A program made the position numbers and the translations under genes. A DNA stretch of 12,186 bases from Anaerolineales bacterium UBA3940 (lineage in GTDB: Bacteria > Chloroflexota > Anaerolineae > Aggregatilineales > UBA3940). The first letter of the stretch is position 1. The number at the start of each line of letters is the position of its first letter. This document shows positions 6,379-12,186 of this stretch, piece after piece. The notes under the pieces are model-generated. The model saw only the letters and a list, made by a program, of their open reading frames with translations. It had not been told where the DNA came from and searched no databases. The stretch is from assembly GCA_002385675.1 (NCBI GenBank), contig DGDY01000261.1:1-12186 (forward strand). Reading direction: 5' to 3'.

Positions 6379-7566
6379 ATGAGAACCGGTCTGAGTCTGG
6401 GCAGAATATTCGGCATCCGGGTCAACATCGACTGGAGCTGGATATTCATCTTTATCCTTGTGACGTGGAACCTCAGGGTTGTCTTCGGCCTGTCGCACCC
6501 GGAGTGGAGCGGCGCGCTGAGCTGGGGCCTTGGCGTCGCCGCGTCGCTGCTGTTCTTCGCATCGGTGCTGGCGCACGAGCTGGCTCACTCTCTCGTGGCG
6601 CGTGCGCGGGGCATCCCGGTGCGGAGCATTACGCTGTTTCTATTCGGCGGGGTGTCCAGCATTGAGCGCGACCCGGAATCCCCGACATCGGAGTTCCTGA
6701 TCGCGGTCGTCGGCCCGGCGACGAGCATCATTCTCGGTGTGCTGCTGCTCCTGCTAGCAGGCATCGGGCTGAGCTTCACGGCGGCAAGGACGGCCATTAC
6801 CAACCCCATGCAGCTTGTGGCGCAGCTTGGCCCAGTGACGACGATGCTCATGTGGCTCGGCTCCATCAACATCACCCTGGGCATCTTCAACCTGATCCCC
6901 GGCTTCCCGCTCGATGGCGGGCGTGTGCTGCGCTCGATCCTGTGGGGGGCGACGAACAACCTGCGCGAGGCGACGCGCTGGTCGTCATACGTCGGGCGGG
7001 CCATCGCGTGGCTGTTCATCGTCGCGGGCATCGCCATGATCTTCGGCGTGAGCATCCCGATCTTCGGCACCGGCTTCATCGGCGGGCTGTGGCTGGTGTT
7101 CATCGGGTGGTTCCTCAACAGCGCGGCGATCCAGAGCTACCAGCGCGTGGTCATCAACGACATTCTGGACGATGTGACCGTCGAGCGTATGATGTACCGC
7201 AACCCGCCGACCGTGCCCGCCGACACCACCATCACCCATCTTGTCGATGAGTACGTGATGCGCGCCGACGACCACGCCTTCCCCGTCGTCGATCAGGGCG
7301 AGTTCGTCGGCATGGTCACGCTCGACGACATCAGGGGCGTGCCACGCATGCAGTGGGACGAGCGGCTGGTGCGCGACATCATGACGCCGGTGAGCGATCT
7401 GGTCCTCACCACCCCCGGCGAGCCCGCCGACCAGGCGTTCAACAAGCTCGCCAGCCGCGACGTGCGGCAGCTTCCGGTGATGGAGGGCGGCCAGCTTGTG
7501 GGGCTGCTGCGCCGGAGTGACGTGGTGCGCTGGCTCCAGCTCCAATCCGACTTCAGGCCGGTGTAG
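6379..7566 (+). CDS. Site-2 protease (M50B) with two CBS domains
   Basis: This 395-residue integral membrane zinc metalloprotease cuts substrates inside the membrane. Zinc ligands are H66, E67 (catalytic) and H70 in VLAHELAHS. The third ligand is D179 in NLIPGFPLDGGRVLR. Hydrophobic segments lie at about 18-36, 48-68, 107-132, 150-176, 205-228 and 232-250. Two CBS domains follow (about 268-325 and 333-390, each ending in VGM/LVGLLRRSDVVRWL), which usually sense adenine nucleotides. The architecture matches the Rip3-type proteases of actinobacteria. Typical substrates are anti-sigma factors, but no anti-sigma gene is visible here; an adenylate kinase lies two genes downstream. ATG 6379 is preferred, with AAAGGGTGAGGGG just upstream; GTG 6370 would add three residues only. 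Confidence 0.93.
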   Translation: MRTGLSLGRIFGIRVNIDWSWIFIFILVTWNLRVVFGLSHPEWSGALSWGLGVAASLLFFASVLAHELAHSLVARARGIPVRSITLFLFGGVSSIERDPESPTSEFLIAVVGPATSIILGVLLLLLAGIGLSFTAARTAITNPMQLVAQLGPVTTMLMWLGSINITLGIFNLIPGFPLDGGRVLRSILWGATNNLREATRWSSYVGRAIAWLFIVAGIAMIFGVSIPIFGTGFIGGLWLVFIGWFLNSAAIQSYQRVVINDILDDVTVERMMYRNPPTVPADTTITHLVDEYVMRADDHAFPVVDQGEFVGMVTLDDIRGVPRMQWDERLVRDIMTPVSDLVLTTPGEPADQAFNKLASRDVRQLPVMEGGQLVGLLRRSDVVRWLQLQSDFRPV

Positions 7567-7619
7567 GGCGGCAGCAGGCAGATCGTCAGCCGCCGGGGCT
7601 GGTGCTGATCCTTTTCTTA
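7567..7619 (+). terminator. Possible terminator after the site-2 protease gene
   Basis: GGCGGC 7567-7572 faces GCCGCC 7589-7594, and an alternative stem CAGCC/GGCTG (7587-7591 with 7597-7601) overlaps it. A T-rich run (CCTTTTCTT) ends at 7619. The two stems are mutually exclusive, so the active structure is uncertain. Confidence 0.35.
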
Positions 7620-7630
7620 CAATCGTGTCA

Positions 7631-7670
7631 TATACTCGGATCAAACGCGTGGAGGTAATAAGGAGGACGT
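7631..7670 (+). promoter_or_regulatory. Possible -10 box and double ribosome-binding site of the hsp20 gene
   Basis: TATACT (7631-7636) matches five of six bases of the sigma-70 -10 box, but no good -35 is found at 16-18 bp. Two Shine-Dalgarno sequences follow, GGAGGT at 7651-7656 and AGGAGG at 7661-7666. The second is eight bases before the ATG, predicting strong translation. No CIRCE-type heat-shock operator is present. Confidence 0.4.
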
Positions 7671-7674
7671 AAGC

Positions 7675-8145
7675 ATGTCCAGTTTAGTACCATACCGGCG
7701 TGATGATCCTTTCCGCGAGATGGAACGCATGCTGGACACCATGCGCGACTTTGTGCGGCTCGGCCCCTCGGCAAGCTGGTACACCCAGCCGAGCTTCACC
7801 CAGCTTCCGATCAACATGCGCGAGGAGAACAACGAACTCATCATCGAGGCGTCGATGGCGGGTGTGAGCGAGGATGATATCCACATCGATGTCAGCGACG
7901 ACATCCTCACCATTACCGCGAACCGGCAGGAGGAGCATGAGGAGGAAGGCCAGTACTGGCACGTCCGCGAGTTCCGCTACGGGCGCGCGTCGCGCTCCAT
8001 CCGCCTGCCGAAGGAGGTCAACGCGGACCGGGCCGAGGCCCATCTGGAGCGAGGCATCCTGACGATCCGCATGCCGCTGGAGCGCCCCAGCAGCCGCCGC
8101 ATCCAGATTAAGCCCCGCAAGACGGTTCGGGGCAAGGTCAAATAA
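7675..8145 (+). CDS. Small heat-shock protein, Hsp20/alpha-crystallin family
   Basis: This 156-residue ATP-independent holdase binds unfolding proteins in large oligomers. The N-terminal arm (1-44) has the usual DPFREMERMLDTM segment. The alpha-crystallin domain runs from about 45 to 142 (LPINMREENNELIIEASMAGVSEDDIHIDVSDDILTI), with the conserved A-x-x-x-G-I-L-T-I-x-x-P consensus as AHLERGILTIRMPL. The C-terminal I-x-I anchor appears as RIQIK, followed by a basic tail. Length and domains are complete. It has its own strong ribosome-binding site and probably its own promoter. A clear terminator-like hairpin follows, so it may be transcribed alone. Confidence 0.95.
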   Translation: MSSLVPYRRDDPFREMERMLDTMRDFVRLGPSASWYTQPSFTQLPINMREENNELIIEASMAGVSEDDIHIDVSDDILTITANRQEEHEEEGQYWHVREFRYGRASRSIRLPKEVNADRAEAHLERGILTIRMPLERPSSRRIQIKPRKTVRGKVK

Positions 8146-8158
8146 TATCCGGTGCATC

Positions 8159-8190
8159 GCAGAGGCGCGGCATGCGCCTCTGCCGTTCTT
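8159..8190 (+). terminator. Rho-independent-type terminator after hsp20
   Basis: GCAGAGGCGC 8159-8168 pairs perfectly with GCGCCTCTGC 8174-8183 around a five-base loop. A short T-rich run (CGTTCTT) follows. It begins 13 bases after the hsp20 stop and ends before the adenylate kinase ribosome-binding site. Confidence 0.65.
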
Positions 8191-8220
8191 AATCCTGCAT
8201 ACAGACCAGAGAGGAAGCAG

Positions 8221-8808
8221 ATGGCGCTCTACGTCGTCATGCTCGGGCCGCCGGGCTCTGGCAAAGGCACACAGGCGAAGCGCCTCGCCGCAGCCTTCCA
8301 CGTCCCGCACATTTCTACCGGCGACATGTTCCGGGCGATGCAGACAGACACCTCCGAGCTTGCGCAGCGCGTGCGAGCCATCATGGAGCGCGGCGAGCTT
8401 GTGCCCGACGCACTGACCATCGAGATGGTTCGCGAGCGGCTAAAAAAGCCTGACGCCAGAGCAGGCGCGATCTTCGACGGCTTCCCGCGGACAATCGAGC
8501 AGGCCACCGCCCTCGATGCCATGCTCAAAGAGATATACGACGAGCAGATCGACGTGGCGTTGCTCCTCAACGTGCCAGAGGACGAGATCACGCGGCGCAT
8601 CCTGAAGCGCGCTGAGGTCGAAGGGCGTGCAGACGACACCGAAGAGGTGATCCACAAGCGCCACCAGACGTATCTGGAGCAGACGACACCGCTTATCGAT
8701 TACTTCGGCAGGCAGGGGAAGCTCGTTGAGGTGGATGGCAACCGGCCTATTGAGGCCATCACGGAGGATCTCATCGCGCAGATCAACATCGCCACAGGCA
8801 GCTTCTGA
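8221..8808 (+). CDS. adk: Adenylate kinase, short type
   Basis: This 195-residue enzyme makes two ADP from ATP and AMP. The P-loop is GPPGSGKGT (9-17), followed by HISTGDMFR (AMP site), FDGFPRT (AMP and core), and R-R-I-L-K-R with GRADDTEE in the LID region. The LID is the short form without the four zinc-binding residues, as in eukaryotic-cytosolic and many bacterial short Adk. ATG 8221 fits GAGAGGA (8208-8214) and the family N-terminus; an upstream in-frame GTG at 8152 lies in the terminator region. In most bacteria adk sits in the ribosomal secY-adk-map operon. Here it follows a heat-shock gene, so it may be a second copy. Confidence 0.94.
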   Translation: MALYVVMLGPPGSGKGTQAKRLAAAFHVPHISTGDMFRAMQTDTSELAQRVRAIMERGELVPDALTIEMVRERLKKPDARAGAIFDGFPRTIEQATALDAMLKEIYDEQIDVALLLNVPEDEITRRILKRAEVEGRADDTEEVIHKRHQTYLEQTTPLIDYFGRQGKLVEVDGNRPIEAITEDLIAQINIATGSF

Positions 8809-8848
8809 CTCACGACCGGCAGCGCCGGGCGCAAAGAACATCCCGGGG

Positions 8849-8880
8849 CACAGCCCATGAAGAAAGCTCAGCGGGCTGTG
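8849..8880. terminator. Hairpin between convergent adk and response-regulator genes
   Basis: CACAGCCC 8849-8856 is complementary to GGGCTGTG 8873-8880 with a 16-base loop. It lies between two converging stop codons and may serve both strands, although neither side has a T-run. Confidence 0.35.
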
Positions 8881-8907
8881 ATTACCGTCTGGCCTGTCCT
8901 GAAAGGG

Positions 8908-9408
8908 TCAGACGACCGCCGGCTTATGCTCCCGGTTGGTAGTGGGCGGCGGCCCGTCGAGGATGTCGCGCACCAACTGCTGCAGCCGAAGCGGGCTGAA
9001 CGGCTTTAGGATATAATCGTCAGCACCGACGGCGTAGCCCCGCTCCCTGTCGGCTGCCTGGCTTTTCGCCGTCAGGAACAGGATGTACGCGTTCTTCGTG
9101 CGCGGGTCGCTCTTAAGCTGCCGACACAGTTCGAGACCGTCGACTTCTCCCGAGAGCACGACGTCCATGAGGACAAGATCGGGGCGCTGAGCGCGTGCGA
9201 GCGTCAACGCCTGCTCGGCGTTTTCCGCGAGCAGGATGTTGTACGGGCCGGTCTCCAGCGTCAGGCTGATCAGCTCACGGACTTCCGGCTGACTCTCGAC
9301 GATCAGCACGGTTGCCACGTCCCGAAAGCAGTGTTGGCGACGGAGTGAGGCAGCCCCGAGCGGGCTGCTGGCGGACGGAGGTGGGACGCACATCTTGACG
9401 GTCATCAT
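8908..9408 (-). CDS. Single-domain response regulator (CheY-like receiver)
   Basis: This is a 166-residue protein when read from the ATG at 9406-9408. The receiver domain starts near residue 31 (VATVLIVESQPEVRE). The phosphoacceptor is D82 in LVLMDVVL, followed by T113 (LFLTAK) and K135 (YILKPF). The acidic pocket reads E38-S39 instead of the usual two acids, so metal binding may be altered. No output domain follows; it would act through a partner, unknown here, and no histidine kinase is in the window. The start is uncertain. ATG 9408 has GGAAG seven bases upstream; a GTG at 9483 would add 25 residues, and an internal GTG at 9318 would begin right at the receiver domain. It is divergent from the ATPase-like fragment gene, with 76 bp between the starts. 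Confidence 0.88.
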   Translation of the reverse strand: MMTVKMCVPPPSASSPLGAASLRRQHCFRDVATVLIVESQPEVRELISLTLETGPYNILLAENAEQALTLARAQRPDLVLMDVVLSGEVDGLELCRQLKSDPRTKNAYILFLTAKSQAADRERGYAVGADDYILKPFSPLRLQQLVRDILDGPPPTTNREHKPAVV

Positions 9409-9429
9409 TGTTGATCTTCCGTGAGTAGT

Positions 9430-9454
9430 AATTACGATCGTTGAAAGAATTACG
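9430..9454. repeat. Direct repeat AATTACG in the divergent promoter region
   Basis: AATTACG occurs at 9430-9436 and again at 9448-9454, 18 bp apart, in the short AT-rich gap between the response regulator and the rightward fragment gene. The spacing (just under two helical turns) suits a regulator binding one face of DNA. Confidence 0.3.
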
Positions 9455-9484
9455 CTTGCATGATACCCAGGAACACTAAACACG

Positions 9485-10036
9485 GTGCTGACAAACGAGC
9501 TTGTTAACCAGACAGTTGAGACGATCTCAGCTTACTACCAGCAGTATTCGCTTCTCCTCATCCATCCTGAGCTGCAAGCACGCACCCGCGTCATCTCCGC
9601 GCTGCTGGATGCGCCGCCGTGTCAGCTCTTTTACTACAGCCCCAGGGATGGCGTTGTCGGGCCGGTCCCGTTCCTGGTCGAATTGACGAAGCAGCTTGCC
9701 GAGCAAGGCCGGCCAGTTGCCCGGCAGGTACATAAGACGTTGATGAAACTGCCGAACCCCTCCGCGCGGCTTAAGGCAGCGCTGTTCACCGTGTTCCAGA
9801 CTCTCCATCACCGGGATTACCTGCTCATCTTCGACGAGTACGACCGCCTGGATCATGCACTGGATGTACAAAGGCTTCTGGGCGATCTGCTGCTTAGCCT
9901 ACCGCCTCAGAGCCATTTACTCATCAGTAGCCGCACCCTCCCCCCATTCCCATGGGTGGACCTCATCGCAAGGCAGCGTGCGGCGGTCGTCTATGGAAAC
10001 GAACTCCGGTCAGGGAATTCCGGCCCGATCTCCTGA
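9485..10036 (+). CDS. Fragment or stand-alone piece of a STAND/MalT-type ATPase domain
   Basis: This 183-residue frame resembles the ATPase half found at the start of large TPR/BTAD regulators of Chloroflexota. A Walker-B-like YLLIFDEYDRLDHALD lies at about residues 113-128. A sensor-1-like HLLISSRTLPPFPWVDLIARQRAAVV lies at about 144-169. No Walker-A lysine (G-x-x-G-x-G-K) is present; the place where it should be reads LLLIHPELQARTRVISALLDAP. The protein stops soon after the sensor region (AVVYGNELRSGNSGPIS), where full-length relatives continue with the winged-helix and TPR parts. GTG 9485 has no good ribosome-binding site, only AGGA further upstream. It is either a decayed remnant of such a regulator or a small domain-only protein. 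Its stop lies 3 bp from the stop of the converging small gene. Confidence 0.55.
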   Translation: MLTNELVNQTVETISAYYQQYSLLLIHPELQARTRVISALLDAPPCQLFYYSPRDGVVGPVPFLVELTKQLAEQGRPVARQVHKTLMKLPNPSARLKAALFTVFQTLHHRDYLLIFDEYDRLDHALDVQRLLGDLLLSLPPQSHLLISSRTLPPFPWVDLIARQRAAVVYGNELRSGNSGPIS

Positions 10037-10039
10037 GCC

Positions 10040-10279
10040 TTAGAATCCCACCGGCATCTTGGCGCTAACCGCCCGGGCCAGGTCCATCAGCGAGTTTGCC
10101 GGCACAACACGAAGCCAGTTCTGCGTCTCTACCGAGATCCCGTACTCACTCAACACCGAGAAATCGCGCTCCTCGACGAGGCGCTTGCATAGCTTCTTGT
10201 CAAACAGAGCCGTACCGAAAAGTCGGTCGAGCTTCTGCTTCTCGTTCGCGGTAATTACAATCCGATCCTGAATCAACAT
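10040..10279 (-). CDS. Small helical protein resembling LigA/NHLP-leader-type (Os1348-like) proteins
   Basis: This 79-residue protein carries the pattern L-x-R-L-F-G-x-A-L-x-D-x-x-L-x-x-x-L-V, then a short D-F-S-V-L-S-E-Y-G-I segment, a Trp-Leu, and N-S-L-M-D-L-A-R-A-V. This resembles the small alpha-helical LigA-like proteins and the leader part of NHLP-type RiPP precursors. The resemblance is from memory and is remote. The C-terminus (SAKMPVGF) is too short and poor in Cys, Ser and Thr for an obvious core peptide; the single Cys is C31. ATG 10277-10279 has AAGGAG (10290-10295) ten bases upstream on the minus strand. It lies 160 bp downstream of a small membrane peptide gene on the same strand. 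Confidence 0.6.
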   Translation of the reverse strand: MLIQDRIVITANEKQKLDRLFGTALFDKKLCKRLVEERDFSVLSEYGISVETQNWLRVVPANSLMDLARAVSAKMPVGF

Positions 10280-10439
10280 CTCACTTAGACTCCTTCAGAA
10301 GGTCTCTCCAGTCAGAGCGGGCTGAGGCCCTCCTACTGCCAGTCGTCGGGTTGCCGGCAATAGAAGAGCCTCATCCCCAGTCCCTCATCCTCTCGCCCCA
10401 GGCTTGGTGACGCCCAATTGAGCGGGTAGTTAACGAGTG
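10280..10439. other. Gap between the two small genes
   Basis: These 160 bp hold a small GGGC-TGAG-GCCC hairpin (10319-10330) and the 10-bp palindrome TTGCCGGCAA (10351-10360). No coding sequence or clear promoter is recognised. Confidence 0.4.
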
Positions 10440-10619
10440 CTAGACCAACCCGTCACCACCGCCCGGCATAGGACCGCAGGGCTGAATAATGCCGATCGTG
10501 ATGGCGATAGTGAAACCTGCGGACAGCATCGCCGTAATGCGCCGGACGCGGGTCGGGTCCGAGGTCATCCAAACACCAATGTTAAAGAGCTTCGAGCGAA
10601 TCTGGTTCAGGGGATTCAT
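10440..10619 (-). CDS. Small single-pass membrane peptide with Cys/Gly/Pro-rich tail
   Basis: I do not recognise this 59-residue protein. The N-terminal part is basic (NQIRSKLFNIGVW, then DPTRVRR at about 21-27). It is followed by one hydrophobic helix (about 28-45, ITAMLSAGFTIAITIGII) and a tail of QPCGPMPGGGDGLV with a single Cys at 48. By the positive-inside rule the tail would face outside. It could be a membrane-anchored signal, a toxin-like peptide or a secreted precursor; there is no lipobox and no clear signal-peptidase site. ATG 10617-10619 is chosen because GAGAGGTGG lies seven bases upstream, an excellent match. Upstream starts at 10652 (ATG) and 10673 (GTG) lack such a site. A 6-3-6 inverted repeat lies 32-46 bases before the ATG. 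Confidence 0.6.
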   Translation of the reverse strand: MNPLNQIRSKLFNIGVWMTSDPTRVRRITAMLSAGFTIAITIGIIQPCGPMPGGGDGLV

Positions 10620-10650
10620 TTTTTCGCCACCTCTCGTAGTTGTGGAAGTC

Positions 10651-10665
10651 ATTCTGCTACAGAAT
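10651..10665. promoter_or_regulatory. Perfect inverted repeat ATTCTG-CTA-CAGAAT upstream of the membrane peptide gene
   Basis: ATTCTG (10651-10656) and CAGAAT (10660-10665) are exact complements with a three-base centre. The position, 32-46 bp before the peptide ATG, suits an operator or a small 5' leader hairpin. Confidence 0.4.
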
Positions 10666-10706
10666 ACCCCCACCCACTAAACATAGTGCTTACCAAACCC
10701 AAGAAA

Positions 10707-10725
10707 ACTGCCGAAATCTGGCAGT
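10707..10725 (-). terminator. Minus-strand terminator-like hairpin between BTAD regulator and membrane peptide
   Basis: Read on the minus strand, ACTGCC-AGATTTC-GGCAGT is followed directly by TTTCTT. It is the only terminator-like structure between the regulator stop (10816) and the small peptide gene, about 90 bp past that stop. It would separate the two transcripts or act as an attenuator. Confidence 0.5.
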
Positions 10726-10815
10726 AATTTTGGCGAGAAGGGCTAAATATCAGTTGAGGGAGCAATAACGGATTAGAAAGAGGATAAGGTCACACCGAGG
10801 GAGCCGGGCCGCCCG

Positions 10816-12186
10816 TCAGCCCAGCAGCGACTGCGCGAAACGCAGCGTTTCCTCGGTGGGTTCTGTTGCAAGCTCGCGGCGAAACAGGCTACGCAGTTCC
10901 TGAAGATGGCCGAGCACCCGGCCACGCTCGCCCATCTCGCCGTAGCAACTCATAATCTCGCGGTGGATCTCTTCACGGTACGGGTCAACGCTCAGCGCTT
11001 CCTGGAAGGTCGCAATCGCCGTCCGGTAGTCGTTACGGGCCTGCGCGCAGCGCCCCAGCCCGATCAGCGTGTCCAGGTACAGCTCTGCCAGCATATCGCG
11101 GCGGGCGTACACCCATTCAGCGTCGAGCGAGGGAAGGAACTCGCCCTGGTACAGCGCGACCGCCTTGCGCCGCAGGTCCTCAGCGCGCGCGTCATGAGCA
11201 GGCAGCATATTGGCCTGCCGGGCGAGCCGCTCAAACTGCAGCGCATCGCACCACACATCAAGGTCCGGGTTGATGAAGTACAGCTCTTTATCGTACAGGA
11301 TGACATCCGCCCCGAGCGCCTGGCGGGCGCGGTGCAGGGTGGTATGGAAGTTGGCCCGCACCTGGTCGGCGCTGCTGTCCGGCCAGAACACGAGGCTGAT
11401 TTCGCCGCGCGTCTTCGGCCCGGCGAACAGCAGGTAGAGGAAAATCTCCCGTGCGGCGGCGGCCCGCCACTCGGTTGAGGGGATAGGCACGCCATCCCGT
11501 ATCACCTCTTCGCGGCCCAGGGTGATCACGCGCAGGCTGTACGTGGCTGAGGGCGGGGCCTCATCGTCTGCTTCGGCGGCGGGCCGGCTGACAAGCGCCC
11601 GGCTGGCATCACGCAGGTGGGACAGCGCGCGCGGTAGCGGATGCCCGGCAGGGATCTGCACCGGTAAGCTTTCCAGCGCGGGCGTGACCTCCACCTCAAC
11701 CGCCAGCGGCTGCGCCGTGCCGACCTCAAGCGCAAGGTCAATCGCCGCCTGATAGTAGCGTGTCGCCAGCTCCCTGCCTTCCAGCAGCAGAGACAGGCTC
11801 GCGCACACCCCGAGAACGGCCATCAACTCGAAGCGCGCGCCCAGTTCGCCCAGTTCTTCAATGACAAGCCCAAGCTCGTCGAGGGCGCGCTCAACATCGC
11901 CCTGGTACCCGCTCGCCGCCCACAGCGCAGCGCGTGCCATCGCCGCCTCAAAGGCCGCACTGTGATGGTTGGCAATCATCAGGGCTTCCTTCGCAATAAG
12001 CACCGCCTCGTCATAGCGGCCCAGCCGCCGCCTCATCACGGCGGAGCTGATCAGGATGGAGGCGCGCAGGTTAGGGTCGGAGCCAGGCTCCAGCAGGCTC
12101 AGCGCGCGGGCATAATGACGCTCGGCCTCGTCAAAATCACGGAGGTCACGCTTCAGGTCGCCCAGGCTCCACAGCAGATAGCTCTC
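10816..12186 (-). CDS. TPR / winged-helix / BTAD transcriptional regulator (AfsR/MalT-like; partial, N-terminus outside window)
   Basis: The frame is open to the window edge on the minus strand, so 456 C-terminal residues are visible. The first about 170 residues are helical TPR-type repeats (LGDLKRDLRDFDEAERHYARALSLLEPG, then LGRYDEAVLIAKEALMIA). A winged-helix DNA-binding domain follows (about 215-320: YSLRVITLGREEVIRDGVPIPSTEWRAAAAREIFLYLLF, then SADQVRANFHTTLHRARQALG). A bacterial transcriptional activation domain ends the protein (RRKAVALYQGEFLPSLDAEWVYARRDMLAELYLDTLIGLGRCAQ, then DPYREEIHREIMSCYGEMG). The usual N-terminal STAND ATPase is expected outside the window. An internal ATG at 12039 is not the start because coding continues above it. 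Such regulators commonly control peptide or secondary-metabolite genes; the two small genes lie just downstream on the same strand. Confidence 0.9.
   Translation of the reverse strand, partial: ESYLLWSLGDLKRDLRDFDEAERHYARALSLLEPGSDPNLRASILISSAVMRRRLGRYDEAVLIAKEALMIANHHSAAFEAAMARAALWAASGYQGDVERALDELGLVIEELGELGARFELMAVLGVCASLSLLLEGRELATRYYQAAIDLALEVGTAQPLAVEVEVTPALESLPVQIPAGHPLPRALSHLRDASRALVSRPAAEADDEAPPSATYSLRVITLGREEVIRDGVPIPSTEWRAAAAREIFLYLLFAGPKTRGEISLVFWPDSSADQVRANFHTTLHRARQALGADVILYDKELYFINPDLDVWCDALQFERLARQANMLPAHDARAEDLRRKAVALYQGEFLPSLDAEWVYARRDMLAELYLDTLIGLGRCAQARNDYRTAIATFQEALSVDPYREEIHREIMSCYGEMGERGRVLGHLQELRSLFRRELATEPTEETLRFAQSLLG

Noticed and set aside
6985..7644. Minus-strand frame opposite the CBS part of the site-2 protease
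   Set aside because: His/Asp-rich shadow frame without motifs; the plus-strand CBS domains are clear.
10437..10727. Plus-strand 96-codon frame overlapping the small membrane peptide
   Set aside because: No ribosome-binding site and no hydrophobic or domain pattern; the minus-strand frame has a strong site and a clean membrane helix.
10906..11478. Plus-strand frame opposite the BTAD regulator
   Set aside because: Antisense shadow; the minus strand shows winged-helix and BTAD motifs over the same bases.

Overview
The window is GC-rich, densely coded bacterial DNA. The gene content fits a chromosomal segment of a Chloroflexota bacterium (Anaerolineae-like). The hints are a large AfsR/MalT-like regulator with a C-terminal winged helix and BTAD domain, a HtrA-type PDZ tail, an RpoD-like sigma factor without region 1.1, and dispersed palindromic repeats. 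The taxonomic call is inference from gene style, not from a marker gene.

Layout. Positions 1-258 hold the PDZ tail of a HtrA-like protease (5' end outside the window). Positions 309-1881 hold a predicted phosphoribosyltransferase overlapping a stand-alone LigD-type NHEJ polymerase. Positions 1900-2086 hold a cluster of palindromic repeats. malQ (4-alpha-glucanotransferase) runs leftward to 2095 and is divergent from a primary-type sigma-70 factor (4015-5022). The 372-bp AT-richer region between them carries a 14-bp perfect palindrome and a longer inverted repeat. After a long hairpin downstream of the sigma gene comes a rightward series: a dienelactone-hydrolase-like enzyme, a dodecin-family protein lacking the usual flavin-binding residues, a site-2 protease with two CBS domains, an Hsp20 small heat-shock protein, and a short-type adenylate kinase. 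Apart from malQ, positions 309-8808 look like stress, dormancy and repair functions.

The right part (8908-12186) is different. It holds a leftward single-domain response regulator; a rightward 183-codon orphan fragment resembling the Walker-B half of a STAND/MalT-type ATPase; two small leftward ORFs; and the C-terminal 456 residues of a TPR-winged helix-BTAD regulator whose N-terminus lies outside. One small ORF (79 aa) resembles a LigA/NHLP-leader-type helical protein. The other (59 aa) is a single-pass membrane peptide with a Cys-Gly-Pro-rich tail. The regulator, membrane peptide and leader-like protein lie in tandem on one strand and are the best candidate here for an undescribed signalling or peptide system. 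No maturation enzyme, transporter or protease for them is visible in the window.

No tRNA, rRNA, CRISPR array, insertion sequence or transposase was seen.
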